This document shows positions 24,913 through 33,363 of a stretch of DNA of 64,000 nt, one piece after another. The notes under the pieces were generated by a model. It searched no databases, was not told where the DNA came from, and saw only the letters and a list, made by a program, of their open reading frames with translations. Location: assembly GCA_902559395.1 (NCBI GenBank), contig CACEHR010000007.1, positions 1 through 64,000 on the forward strand, in the 5' to 3' direction. Each line of letters opens with the position of its first letter. Positions within the stretch are counted from its first letter, which is position 1. The translations under genes and the position numbers were made by a program. The stretch comes from an uncultured Pelagibacteraceae bacterium (lineage in GTDB: Bacteria > Pseudomonadota > Alphaproteobacteria > Pelagibacterales > Pelagibacteraceae).

Positions 24913-26048
24913 TTAAAGCTTGAAACTATTTTTGGAATATAATTTTTAAAATTAAAAAAACCTTTATTGCAGTATTGCCAAGCCAATTGATCAAGATTTC
25001 TGAATAAAAAATCTATCTTTAAATTATTAGAATTTAAAAAATCTAAATTTTCACCTACTGTTGGATATAAACCATAACAATTTTCAATTTTTGTTAATTC
25101 ACTTATATCCACAACCTGGCAATCAATGGATTGATCTTTTAATCTTTGTACTTGATCTTCTATTAACTGAGATTTAAATTTCGCTAATTTATCACTGAGT
25201 TTTATTACTCTATTTTCATTTTTATTAGAAACTAAGTAAATTTTTTTAAAGTTGTTTTCTTTAAAGTCAGTGATTTCAAACGAGAGATTATTTTCAAAAA
25301 TTAAAAGATTTTTTTCTTCAATATTTTGTGGGTTATTGAAATCCTGTTTAATTATTTGGTAAGATTTTTCAGATACCTTTGGAGGAGCATTTTCATTTAA
25401 TTTTATATTCTGAAATCTATTGTTAGTAAATTTTTTGATATTCCATTCAGTTGCAAGGTAGTTTTTTCCTTGAGTTTGAATACCCGCAACCCATCTCCAG
25501 CCAAGAGTATTTGATGCAGCATCTCCATCATAAAGATGTTGCATGAAAAATTCTGCTCCTAATTGCCAAGGTAATTCTAGAGTAAAAATCCAAATACTAG
25601 CAAACCACATTCTTGTGTGATTATGCAAATAATTGTTTTCTTTAAGCTCTTTCACCCACTCATTAAAGCAATCTATGTTTGTTTTTCCCTCAATTGCATT
25701 AAGATAATATTGATTATTTTGAAATTCATTTCTAATTTGATTTAATTCAACAAGGTAATCTACCCAAACATTCGGTCTTAGTTCTAACCAACCCTTCCAA
25801 TAAGTTCGCCAAAGAACTTCTTGAATAAACTTTTCATTTTTTGAAAAAGAAAATTTACTCAGCGCTTTCTGGATGACTTCTTTTTCATTAATTATTCCAT
25901 GAGTTATGTATGGCGATAAGCAAGATATATTAGATCTTTTTTCAGGTCCAAAATCAAAATTTCTTAATTTTGAATATTCTCCAAGATTATTCTCAACAAA
26001 ATTATTTAATTGATTTAAGGCCTTAGCCCTTGAAGCTTCAAATATCAT
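24909..26048 (-). CDS. FAD-binding photolyase-like protein with N-terminal FAD domain
   Basis: A 379-residue protein whose first ~210 residues match the photolyase/cryptochrome FAD-binding domain: FIQEVLWRTYWKGWLELRP, LHNHTRMWFASIWIFTLELP, and YDGDAASNTLGWRWVAG then GKNYLATEWNIKKFT. The usual N-terminal antenna domain is missing. Instead, the C-terminal ~140 residues look alpha/beta (KKIYLVSNKNE, a long helix, DCQVVDISEL), as if the domain order were swapped. It may be a short photolyase-like repair enzyme or a light sensor. It closes the minus-strand group that starts with an aldo/keto reductase and lies close to the second photolyase-type gene at 22351. Confidence 0.82.
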   Translation of the reverse strand: MIFEASRAKALNQLNNFVENNLGEYSKLRNFDFGPEKRSNISCLSPYITHGIINEKEVIQKALSKFSFSKNEKFIQEVLWRTYWKGWLELRPNVWVDYLVELNQIRNEFQNNQYYLNAIEGKTNIDCFNEWVKELKENNYLHNHTRMWFASIWIFTLELPWQLGAEFFMQHLYDGDAASNTLGWRWVAGIQTQGKNYLATEWNIKKFTNNRFQNIKLNENAPPKVSEKSYQIIKQDFNNPQNIEEKNLLIFENNLSFEITDFKENNFKKIYLVSNKNENRVIKLSDKLAKFKSQLIEDQVQRLKDQSIDCQVVDISELTKIENCYGLYPTVGENLDFLNSNNLKIDFLFRNLDQLAWQYCNKGFFNFKNYIPKIVSSFN

Positions 26049-26054
26049 TTTAAA

Positions 26055-26435
26055 TTATTTTGATTTTTTTTTCTTAAGACCTAATTTGTCACTATGTCTT
26101 AATCTTAAAACAACAATTGCTCCAGCTATTAACAAAATAGCTACTGCTTCATAAACAAGTGCAGTAGGATCCATTTCTTTGCCTTGTAGAATAATAAATC
26201 GTGCAAGGGCGGTAATCGCGATAAGAAGTGGTAGGGTAATACTAATAGATTGTTGGTTCCAAAAAACCCTAACCATTGCTAGTACCTCCAAATAAAGAAA
26301 CATTAAAAGCAAATCTGCTAATGTAACAGATTGATTTAAAAACATGTTTTTCATTTCAATCCCAACAGCAATAACAGTACTGATTAAGATAATAACCATT
26401 AGTGCTAACTGTAAGTTTTTTGCTATCTTATCCAT
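26055..26435 (-). CDS. PsiE-family membrane protein
   Basis: A 126-residue PsiE (phosphate-starvation-inducible E) family protein with four predicted helices and the conserved centre DLLLMFLYLEVLAMVRVFWN, then LARFIILQGKEMDPTALVYE. The biochemical role of PsiE is not known; some members respond to phosphate limitation. Its ATG overlaps the stop of the upstream 152-residue membrane protein by one base, so the two are probably partners in one transcript. Six bases separate it from the photolyase-like gene downstream. Confidence 0.85.
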   Translation of the reverse strand: MDKIAKNLQLALMVIILISTVIAVGIEMKNMFLNQSVTLADLLLMFLYLEVLAMVRVFWNQQSISITLPLLIAITALARFIILQGKEMDPTALVYEAVAILLIAGAIVVLRLRHSDKLGLKKKKSK

Positions 26436-26893
26436 TATTTATCTTTACTAAAAGGTAACCATTTTTCAATTGCAGATTTTAAGGGACCATCATAAGGGAT
26501 TGAATAAGAGTTCGGGTTTGGACTTGTCAAAACTTCAATTCCTTTTGAAAATACAAATATAAATACTATTACAAAAACTATAACCATGATTTTAAAAGGA
26601 TCAAAATTCTTTGTTTGAAAAACACTTGCAGACTTCTCTTCAGCTCTATGGAATTGTTTAAAAGTCATATAGACAGCAAATATTAAACCTATATGAGCTA
26701 AAAAAAGTCCAGCCCATCCAAATGCAAAAGTTGTGTAAGAAAAAACATATAAACTAAAAACAGTAGTCCAAATAAAACTTAAAACTAAAAGAATTTGTAA
26801 TCTAACTGTCTTAGGAAGTGCGCGTAGATCATTCTTACTATCATCAAATAAAATATTTGCAGCATCTCTCATCCAATTCTTTATTGATTCCAT
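26435..26893 (-). CDS. Hypothetical membrane protein
   Basis: A 152-residue protein with an N-terminal charged segment, two adjacent hydrophobic helices (LQILLVLSFIWTTVFSLYVF and WAGLFLAHIGLIFAVYMTF), a polar loop with an HRAEEKSA stretch, and a third helix IMVIVFVIVFIFVFSKG. No family is recognised. One-base overlap with psiE suggests joint function at the membrane. A short inverted repeat (ACAAAT-GTCA-ATTTGT) lies in the gap upstream before argG. Confidence 0.6.
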   Translation of the reverse strand: MESIKNWMRDAANILFDDSKNDLRALPKTVRLQILLVLSFIWTTVFSLYVFSYTTFAFGWAGLFLAHIGLIFAVYMTFKQFHRAEEKSASVFQTKNFDPFKIMVIVFVIVFIFVFSKGIEVLTSPNPNSYSIPYDGPLKSAIEKWLPFSKDK

Positions 26894-26950
26894 GGTCTAA
26901 GGATATAATTTTTAGTGATTTAAACAAATGTCAATTTGTCCTAAACGTTA

Positions 26951-28138
26951 CTAAGAACGAAGCTTTTTTTTGTGAAAATTGATAAATCTTTCAACGTTAG
27001 ATTTATTAAATGACTTATTTTCTTCAAATGAGACTTTTTTCATCGAGTAAGCACTGCTATTAGTAACTCTAGATTGAATTGTAATATTTCCTTTATACAA
27101 TTTAAGTTTAACTGAGCCATTAACTTTGCTTCTTTTTAAATCTACAATTTTTTGAAGTTTAAATCTTTCTTTTGAGTACCAATAACCATTGTAAATTAAC
27201 TCTGCATATCTAGACATTATTTGATCTTTTTTGTGCATAGTTTCTTTGTCTAAAGTAACTGACTCAATTGCTCGATGAGCATTGATTAAAAGAGTTCCAC
27301 CGGGCGTTTCATATACACCTCTAGATTTGATACCTAAAAATCTATTCTCCACTAAGTCAACTCTTCCAATTCCATTTTTACCTGCGATGTCATTGAGCTT
27401 TGTTAATAATTTAGCTGGATACATTTTTTTTCCATTTATTCCAAAAGGATCACCGTTTTTAAAATTGATAGTAATAAACGATGATTTGTTTGGTGCCTTT
27501 TCCGGAGAAATTGTTCGCTGGAAAATAAATTCTGGTGCTGAATTTTTTGGATTTTCTAAAACCTTACCTTCAGTTGATGTATGAAATAAATTGTCATCTA
27601 CTGAAAAAGGAGGCGCACCTTTTTTATCTTTAGGTATAGCTATGCCGTGTTTTTTTGCATAATTAATTAAGTCTGTTCTAGATTTTAGTTTCCAAATTCT
27701 CCACGGAGCTATGATTTTAATTTTAGGCCCAAAATAATGATAGCCTAATTCAAATCTAACTTGGTCATTGCCTTTACCAGTTGCTCCATGCGAAACTGCA
27801 TAGGCTTTAAATTTTTTAGCTACTCTTATTTGATCTTTTGCAATAAGAGGTCTTGCTATTGATGTCCCTAATAAATAAACACCCTCATAGATCGCGTGTC
27901 CTCTGATCATGGGATAAACATAATCCTTAACAAAAATATCTTTTAAATCTTTAATAATTATATTTTTAACACCAAGTTTTTTTGCATTAGTAATAATTTT
28001 TTTTCTATCAATTTCTTGTCCAACATCTGCTGTATAACAAATTACATCTGCATCATAATTTTCTTGAAGCCATTTTAAAATTATAGAAGTATCGAGCCCT
28101 CCAGAATAAGCTAGAACAATTTTCTTTTTTGATTTCAT
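26951..28138 (-). CDS. argG: Argininosuccinate synthase
   Basis: Condenses citrulline and aspartate with ATP in arginine biosynthesis. The 395-residue length is typical. The PP-loop ATP pyrophosphatase motif is AYSGGLDTSIILKWL, followed by SHGATGKGNDQVRFELGY, the substrate-binding VENRFLGIKSRGVYETPGG, and RYAELIYNGYWYS. There is no sign of disruption. It lies four bases downstream of the IalB-like gene on the minus strand. Regulation is not evident from the short flanking DNA. Confidence 0.97.
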   Translation of the reverse strand: MKSKKKIVLAYSGGLDTSIILKWLQENYDADVICYTADVGQEIDRKKIITNAKKLGVKNIIIKDLKDIFVKDYVYPMIRGHAIYEGVYLLGTSIARPLIAKDQIRVAKKFKAYAVSHGATGKGNDQVRFELGYHYFGPKIKIIAPWRIWKLKSRTDLINYAKKHGIAIPKDKKGAPPFSVDDNLFHTSTEGKVLENPKNSAPEFIFQRTISPEKAPNKSSFITINFKNGDPFGINGKKMYPAKLLTKLNDIAGKNGIGRVDLVENRFLGIKSRGVYETPGGTLLINAHRAIESVTLDKETMHKKDQIMSRYAELIYNGYWYSKERFKLQKIVDLKRSKVNGSVKLKLYKGNITIQSRVTNSSAYSMKKVSFEENKSFNKSNVERFINFHKKKLRS

Positions 28139-28142
28139 TGAA

Positions 28143-28655
28143 TTAACTACAAGCTTTTCTTGAAGCGTTATAAGCTTTAGTAAATCCTAGCAATGAGTAA
28201 TGATCAATTGTTTGAGAACCTTGTTGATTGTATCCAGTGATCATAATTCTAGATCCTTTTCTCATTTGTTTGATCATTTTTAATTCGATTTTATTGTCTG
28301 CAATCCACGCAAAACCTTGTTCTTTAATATCAAATTTAAATTTATTCTTCCCTGAAGCAGCTGTTACAGAATTATTTTTGTTGAATTCATAACCCGGGGT
28401 AACACTTACTTCATTTTTTATATTATCGTTTGGTCTAAATGCTACAAATAATTTTGCGTCTCTTTTATTAGTTTTGGGTGCTTGCAAAATAGGTAAAGAT
28501 TGTGCAAAGCATACTTTACCGTCAGCATCCATAACAACCATTGCCTCCCAATCTTTATATTTGCCAATTTTTTTAATTTCTTGGGCTGAAAGTTGAGTAA
28601 CACCACTTATAAAGAATATTCCTAAAAATATTGTAATTTTTTTAATTATGGACAT
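28143..28655 (-). CDS. Invasion-associated locus B (IalB) family secreted protein
   Basis: A 170-residue periplasmic or outer-membrane-associated protein. A signal peptide (FLGIFFISGVTQLSAQE) is followed by KDWEAMVVMDADGKVCFAQS, LFVAFRPNDNIKNEVSV, and a C-terminal LGFTKAYNASRKACS with the conserved late Cys. The two cysteines (about residues 49 and 169) probably form a disulfide. Despite its name the family is widespread in free-living alphaproteobacteria with an unknown envelope role. It overlaps the upstream aldo/keto reductase gene by ten bases. Confidence 0.88.
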   Translation of the reverse strand: MSIIKKITIFLGIFFISGVTQLSAQEIKKIGKYKDWEAMVVMDADGKVCFAQSLPILQAPKTNKRDAKLFVAFRPNDNIKNEVSVTPGYEFNKNNSVTAASGKNKFKFDIKEQGFAWIADNKIELKMIKQMRKGSRIMITGYNQQGSQTIDHYSLLGFTKAYNASRKACS

Positions 28656-29680
28656 GGATTTGGATAAATTGTTTGTACTTGGTTAATTTCTTTAATGACA
28701 TCATCAGATAAGTTTACATTTACACTTTCTATATTTGTTTTCAACTGCTCCATTGTAGTTGCTCCAATTATTACACTGGTCATAAAGTCTTGGATTTCAC
28801 AAAATTTAATAGACATTTGACTCATATCTAGATCAAATTTTTCACTAATTTTGTAATAATGTTCAACTGCATCCTCAGTATTCGGCTTTCTATATCTTGT
28901 CCAGAAATCAAAATCTCTCTCCATTCTTGATCCTTTAGGAAAACTTTTGTTTCTATATTTCCCACTTAAATATCCACTTGCAAGTGGCGAGTAAGCTAAG
29001 CAGCCAATATTTTCTCTTATAGAAACTTCAGCTAATCCAACTTCGTAAGATCTGTTTAATAAGCTATAAGGATTTTGAATTGACATCATCCTTGGTAATT
29101 TTTTGTCTTTAGATAATTGGAGATAATTTAAAACTCCCCACGGGGTTTCATTTGACAAACCAACATATCTTATTTTTCCCTGATCAATATATTTATTTAA
29201 TTCTGTAAGAATATCTTCAAATTTATTCCATTCGTTTTCTTTGTGAACATAACCAAGTCTTCCAAAATTATTTACATTTCTTTCTGGCCAATGAAGTTGA
29301 TATAAATCTATATAATCAGTTTTAAGCCTTTTGAGACTGTCATTTAAAGCAGATTCTAAATTTGGACCTGTAAAACTATTTTCTCCACTTCTTAAATAAT
29401 CTCTTGCTGGGCCAGCAACTTTTGTTGCAAGAATAACTTTGCCTCTTTTTTTTGTATTTTGAAACCAGTTCCCAATAATTTCTTCTGTATCACCGTAGGT
29501 TTCTTTTCTCGGAGGTACTGCATATAATTCGGCAGTGTCCCAAAAGTTTACTCCTTGATCTAAAGCAAAATCCATTTGTTCAAATGCTTCAAGCTCAGTA
29601 TTTTGCTCTCCCCACGTCATAGTACCGAGACAAATTGTACTTACTTTAATATCGGTATTACCTAAATTTTTGTAATTCAT
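28646..29680 (-). CDS. Aldo/keto reductase
   Basis: A 344-residue NADPH-dependent aldo/keto reductase of the Tas / voltage-channel-beta-like group. Motifs: CLGTMTWGEQNTELEAFEQM, the catalytic FWDTAELYAVPP (Asp and Tyr), LATKVAGP with the catalytic Lys, YQLHWPERN with the His, and the cofactor end SVIIGATTMEQLKTNIES. Residues 41-60 agree with the Escherichia coli Tas pattern. It probably reduces aldehydes or ketones. It opens the minus-strand set and is divergent from the ybhL-like gene across about 80 nt. Confidence 0.92.
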   Translation of the reverse strand: MNYKNLGNTDIKVSTICLGTMTWGEQNTELEAFEQMDFALDQGVNFWDTAELYAVPPRKETYGDTEEIIGNWFQNTKKRGKVILATKVAGPARDYLRSGENSFTGPNLESALNDSLKRLKTDYIDLYQLHWPERNVNNFGRLGYVHKENEWNKFEDILTELNKYIDQGKIRYVGLSNETPWGVLNYLQLSKDKKLPRMMSIQNPYSLLNRSYEVGLAEVSIRENIGCLAYSPLASGYLSGKYRNKSFPKGSRMERDFDFWTRYRKPNTEDAVEHYYKISEKFDLDMSQMSIKFCEIQDFMTSVIIGATTMEQLKTNIESVNVNLSDDVIKEINQVQTIYPNPCP

Positions 29681-29760
29681 TTGAAATATTAAGTTAAAAT
29701 TTTGTTAATCTTTTTAAGGTATCTTGAATAATTAGTAAAAGAATATATATATTACTTATT

Positions 29761-30522
29761 ATGAAATTTGATAAAAACGGAATACTAAATAGAGCAAAAG
29801 CAGCACAACAAACAGCTGCTGTAATGGATGAAGGCTTAAGAGCCTATATGCTAAAAGTTTATAATTATATGGCAACAGGTATATTGCTAACTGGAATAGT
29901 AGCATTATTAACATTCAAAATGTCTGTTGTTACTAACGATGCAGGTTCAATCGTTGGTTTAACGCAGATGGGGAATGCAATTTATTTATCAGGTCTTAAG
30001 TGGCTTGTAATGTTAGCTCCTCTAGGTATCGTTTTTTACATGAGTTTTGGAATTAATAAGATGAGCGCATCAAAAGCACAAACTACGTTTTGGGTTTTCG
30101 CAGCTTTGATGGGTCTATCTTTATCTTCAATCTTATTAGTTTACACTGGAATGAGTGTGACAAGAGTTTTCTTCATCACATCTGCAACGTTTGGAGCGAT
30201 GAGTATCTACGGATATACAACTAAAAGAGATCTTACAAAGTTTGGATCTTTTTTAATGATGGGTCTAATTGGAATAATTATAGCTTCAATTGTTAATATC
30301 TTTATGAAATCTTCAATGATGTATTTTGTGATTTCAATTCTAGGTGTTTTAATATTTGTGGGTTTAACAGCTTATGACACTCAAAAAATCAAAAATATGT
30401 ATGTTGCTTCAGACTCAGGTGAGTTAATGGGCAAGAAAGCTGTAATGGGCGCTTTAACTTTATATCTAGATTTTATCAATTTATTTATAATGTTATTAAG
30501 ATTATTTGGGCAAAGAAGATAA
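29761..30522 (+). CDS. Bax inhibitor-1/YccA (YbhL) family membrane protein
   Basis: A 253-residue seven-helix membrane protein of the Bax inhibitor-1 superfamily, starting MKFDKNGILNRAKAAQQTAA and continuing with DEGLRAYMLKVYNYMATGIL. The conserved last part is FVGLTAYDTQKIKNMYVAS and LYLDFINLFIMLLRLFG. Bacterial members have been linked to calcium leak or membrane proteolysis control. In some alphaproteobacteria an RNA motif (ybhL leader) precedes this gene, but the 80-nt region here shows no clear structure. It stands alone between a divergent reductase and a convergent DUF2794 gene. Confidence 0.92.
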   Translation: MKFDKNGILNRAKAAQQTAAVMDEGLRAYMLKVYNYMATGILLTGIVALLTFKMSVVTNDAGSIVGLTQMGNAIYLSGLKWLVMLAPLGIVFYMSFGINKMSASKAQTTFWVFAALMGLSLSSILLVYTGMSVTRVFFITSATFGAMSIYGYTTKRDLTKFGSFLMMGLIGIIIASIVNIFMKSSMMYFVISILGVLIFVGLTAYDTQKIKNMYVASDSGELMGKKAVMGALTLYLDFINLFIMLLRLFGQRR

Positions 30523-30524
30523 AT

Positions 30525-30872
30525 TTATTTTTGAAGTTTTTTCCAGTTGGTATTTTTTAATAAAATTCTAAGATCGTGAGAATTTTTTAATATTTTACCA
30601 CTTGTATCAGTAATCAAATATTTAAGATTTTTATTTTTAGGCTTAAAATTTTTACAAATTTTATATAGGGCATTTTCAGCAGCATTTCTAAAAACACTAA
30701 AACCCACTTGTTTACTCGATATACTTAAACCATAATCTTTCCAAGATCCTTCAGAAACCATCTTAGCATATAAGTCTAATATAATTTTTAGCTCATCTTT
30801 TTCAAAAAAGTGTTTTTCTTCAATTTTATTATCAGGATTATTTACTACTAATTTTAAATTACTACGCATCAA
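30525..30872 (-). CDS. DUF2794 domain-containing protein
   Basis: A 115-residue soluble protein of the alphaproteobacterial DUF2794 family. Recognised by FFEKDELKIILDLYAKMVSEG with WKDYGLSISSKQVGFSVFRNA following, and a late LKYLITDTSGKILKNSHDLR. No function is established. It begins within the last codons of the ispZ-like gene (11-base overlap), an association often seen in alphaproteobacteria. Confidence 0.85.
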   Translation of the reverse strand: MMRSNLKLVVNNPDNKIEEKHFFEKDELKIILDLYAKMVSEGSWKDYGLSISSKQVGFSVFRNAAENALYKICKNFKPKNKNLKYLITDTSGKILKNSHDLRILLKNTNWKKLQK

Positions 30873-31413
30873 TCTTATGTTTATTAATTAATGGTACTTG
30901 GAACCCTGTGAATATTATTGTGATTGGAAGCATTCCCCACACCTTAAAATTAACCCAAAATTCTTCTGTTTGAGTTCTCCAAATAAATTCATTTAATAAA
31001 GCAAGGCCAAAGAAAAAATACATCCATCGTTTATTAAGAATTTCCCATCCAATATCAGTTAGAGGGATAGATTTACCCATAATTTTTTTAAGAATAGGTT
31101 CATTGGTAAAATATTTCCCTAAAAATAATGCAAGAGCAAACATGATATTGATGATTGTTGGTTTTACATAAATAAATATAGGATCATTAAAGTAAATAGT
31201 TAATCCACCAAACAAAGTAATTAAAATTCCACTCACCAAAGGCATTGGAGGAATTTTTTTTTCAAAAAACCAAACCACTGCTAATGCAACTAAAGTTGCA
31301 ACTATCAGTGGAGGTATTGCTACTGATAAATTTTTACCACTATTGTAATAATAGAAAAAAAATATTGCTAAAGGACCGAAATCAGTAACAAATTTTAAAA
31401 AAGATTTATTCAC
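30862..31413 (-). CDS. Septation protein A / inner membrane protein YciB (IspZ)
   Basis: A 183-residue integral membrane protein of the YciB/IspZ family, with five or six helices and the family signature DFGPLAIFFFYYYNSGKNL at the N-terminus, VSGILITLFGGLTIYFND in the middle, and LNKRWMYFFFGLALLNEFIW followed by FWVNFKVWGMLPITIIFTG. Linked to cell envelope synthesis and septation. It is the first gene of a two-gene minus unit with DUF2794 and is divergent from hspQ across 87 nt. Confidence 0.92.
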   Translation of the reverse strand: MNKSFLKFVTDFGPLAIFFFYYYNSGKNLSVAIPPLIVATLVALAVVWFFEKKIPPMPLVSGILITLFGGLTIYFNDPIFIYVKPTIINIMFALALFLGKYFTNEPILKKIMGKSIPLTDIGWEILNKRWMYFFFGLALLNEFIWRTQTEEFWVNFKVWGMLPITIIFTGFQVPLINKHKIDA

Positions 31414-31500
31414 TAAAAAGATATTAACATATTTGCCACATCACAAAACATTTATATTTTTAGCATTGATTTTTATTTTTAAATACCCATACTAAGATTA

Positions 31501-31821
31501 ATGCCAGTCCAAAAAGCAAAATTTTCAATTGGAGACATCGTAAAGCATAAACACTTTGAATTTAGAGGTGTGATTTATGATGTTGATTTTGAATTTAATA
31601 ATTCTGAGGAATGGTATCAATCTATTCCAAAAAATGTGAGACCAAGAAAAGATCAACCGTTTTATCACCTATTAGCAGAAAATGATGAGATAACTTATGA
31701 AGCCTATGTTTCTGAGCAAAACTTGCTCATGGATGACTCTGATGAACCAATAAAACACCCTTTAATTGAAGAGATTTTTTCAGGAAAAAAAGGCTCCAGT
31801 TATTTCAAGCTTTCTAATTAA
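31501..31821 (+). CDS. hspQ: Heat shock protein HspQ
   Basis: A 106-residue HspQ/YccV protein. Residues FSIGDIVKHKHFEFRGVIYD, RPRKDQPFYHLLAEN and AYVSEQNLL are the family's core; HspQ modulates DnaA and Lon-dependent proteolysis in enterobacteria. The gene stands alone. It is followed by the structured 179-nt gap before the ccm operon. Start is the ATG at 31501, with no better upstream option. Confidence 0.93.
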   Translation: MPVQKAKFSIGDIVKHKHFEFRGVIYDVDFEFNNSEEWYQSIPKNVRPRKDQPFYHLLAENDEITYEAYVSEQNLLMDDSDEPIKHPLIEEIFSGKKGSSYFKLSN

Positions 31822-32000
31822 GCCAACCATCATTCAACCACATTTAGCTCAAATCTAGGCCATACAAATTAGCTATATTTTTAGTATCTTCTGGTCAAGA
31901 GTGTTAAACGTTAATTTCAATCTTATTATCTCCCCTCTGCATTCTTGATCAGAAAACTATTTCATAATAGAAATCAACAAAAAAAATTCTAAATTAAAAT
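31822..32000 (+). other. Intergenic region with long-stem RNA candidate before ccmC
   Basis: This 179-nt gap has no open frame. TTCTGGTCAAGAGTG (31889-31903) pairs with CATTCTTGATCAGAA (31940-31954) in a 15-bp stem with two G-U pairs, around a 36-nt loop containing a C-rich stretch CTCCCCTC. Flanking CTAT and ATAG can extend it after an internal loop. It may be the ccm leader or a separate small RNA. I cannot match it to a named family. Confidence 0.45.
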
Positions 32001-32708
32001 ATGTTTAAACTTTTTGAACCTAACAAGATTTTCAAAATTACGTCAAAAGCACCTAAGTATGTTTTATTTTTGTTTATTGTTGTATTAAGTGTTGGTTTAG
32101 TTGAGGGATTAGTCATATCTCCTGAAGATTACAAACAAAGTGATGCGGTTAGGATTATGTATGTTCACGTTCCTGCAGCTTGGATTTCACTTGGAATATT
32201 TTCTTCTATAACTTTCTTATCTATTTGTGGTTTTGTATTTAGAAACAAAAACTTTTTTTTGATCTCTAAAAGTTTAGCTCCTTCGGGATTTGTTTTTAAT
32301 ATTATAGCTTTAGTTACAGGATCAATTTGGGGAAAACCAACTTGGGGAACATGGTGGGCTTGGGATGCAAGAATTACTTCAATGCTAATTTTAGCTTTGT
32401 TCTATGCAATGTATTTAATTGTATGGAGAATTTATGATAAGGAAGAAAAAGTCTATAAGATTTCAACTTTTATAACTATTTTAGGAATTATTAATGTTCC
32501 AATTATAAAGTACTCAGTTGATTGGTGGAATACACTTCATCAACCTGCATCTATTAATATTTTATCAAAAAGCTCAATTCATTCATCAATGCTTTACCCA
32601 TTATTGATAATGACTGCGGCATTTGCTCTTTTTTCATTGTTAATTTTCTTAATGAAATATAATACAGAACTGATAAAAATTAAAAATAAAGGCTTAGATA
32701 GATTATGA
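32001..32708 (+). CDS. ccmC: Heme exporter / cytochrome c maturation protein CcmC
   Basis: A 235-residue inner-membrane protein that handles heme for cytochrome c maturation, passing it to CcmE. Six hydrophobic helices surround the tryptophan-rich heme-handling loop WGKPTWGTWWAWDARITSML, and the conserved His residues are in MYVHVPAAW and WWNTLHQPASI. It heads the ccmCDEFGH run. The ABC genes ccmA and ccmB, usually just upstream, are not here and must be elsewhere. Overlaps ccmD by four bases. Confidence 0.96.
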   Translation: MFKLFEPNKIFKITSKAPKYVLFLFIVVLSVGLVEGLVISPEDYKQSDAVRIMYVHVPAAWISLGIFSSITFLSICGFVFRNKNFFLISKSLAPSGFVFNIIALVTGSIWGKPTWGTWWAWDARITSMLILALFYAMYLIVWRIYDKEEKVYKISTFITILGIINVPIIKYSVDWWNTLHQPASINILSKSSIHSSMLYPLLIMTAAFALFSLLIFLMKYNTELIKIKNKGLDRL

Positions 32709-32932
32709 TAAATGAATTATTTTTTATGAATGGATATGCAGTGTACGTGTTATCTGCTTTTAGTTTTACCTTATTAAGTTTCCTAGGTTTATATTTGGTA
32801 ACTAAAATGCAATTTGTTAAAGAACAAAACAAATTTGTTGCTAAATTTGGGTCACTTACTACTGAGCAAGCTAATTCTGCAAAATCACAGAGAATAAATA
32901 AAGAAATTTTAGCAAACGTAACAAATAATTAA
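32705..32932 (+). CDS. ccmD: Heme exporter protein CcmD
   Basis: A 75-residue single-helix membrane protein. The pattern FFMNGYAVYVLSAFSFTLL with following charged, Gln-rich cytosolic tail is typical of CcmD, which helps release holo-CcmE from the CcmABC complex. Small size and the fixed position between ccmC (four-base overlap) and ccmE (ten-base gap) support the call; sequence conservation in this family is low. Confidence 0.85.
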   Translation: MINELFFMNGYAVYVLSAFSFTLLSFLGLYLVTKMQFVKEQNKFVAKFGSLTTEQANSAKSQRINKEILANVTNN

Positions 32933-32942
32933 CTTTTAAACC

Positions 32943-33362
32943 ATGTATGGTCGAAAAGTTAAATTAAGATTTCTTTTTGTAGTAATAATCTTAATTACTT
33001 TAATTTTAACAACATTTTTGATTTTAAGATCATTAGAGGAAAATGTTGTATATTTTCAATCTCCTTCCGAGATAAAATCACTTTCTGAAATAGATAAAAG
33101 CAAAATAAGAGTTGGAGGAATGGTTAAAAAAAACTCTATTTCCATAAGTTCAAATGAAGTTAATTTTATAATTACTGACTTTAAAAATGAAATAAATGTT
33201 ACTTACTCAGGAGCAGTACCAAATTTATTCGCTGAAGGAAAAGGGGTTGTTGCAGAAGGTTTTTTGAAAGATAGAAGCTTTTTCTCTGCAACAAAAATTT
33301 TAGCTAAGCACGATGAAAATTATATGCCACCGGAAGTAAAAGAAGCATTAGGAGAAAAATAA
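32943..33362 (+). CDS. ccmE: Heme chaperone CcmE
   Basis: A 139-residue periplasmic heme chaperone with an N-terminal anchor ([19 protein letters not shown]) and an OB-fold domain. [13 protein letters not shown] and [20 protein letters not shown] are family motifs, and the covalent heme-binding His lies in [14 protein letters not shown] near the end. It takes heme from CcmC and gives it to CcmF/H. One base separates it from ccmF. Confidence 0.96.
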   Translation: MYGRKVKLRFLFVVIILITLILTTFLILRSLEENVVYFQSPSEIKSLSEIDKSKIRVGGMVKKNSISISSNEVNFIITDFKNEINVTYSGAVPNLFAEGKGVVAEGFLKDRSFFSATKILAKHDENYMPPEVKEALGEK

Positions 33363-33363
33363 A

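Noticed and set aside
22351..26048. Photoreceptor-controlled regulatory operon
   Set aside because: No photoreceptor-linked regulator or output domain is encoded here; simple DNA-repair roles explain both photolyase-type genes.
29681..29760. ybhL leader RNA before the Bax inhibitor-1 family gene
   Set aside because: The 80-nt AT-rich spacer shows no stable hairpins.
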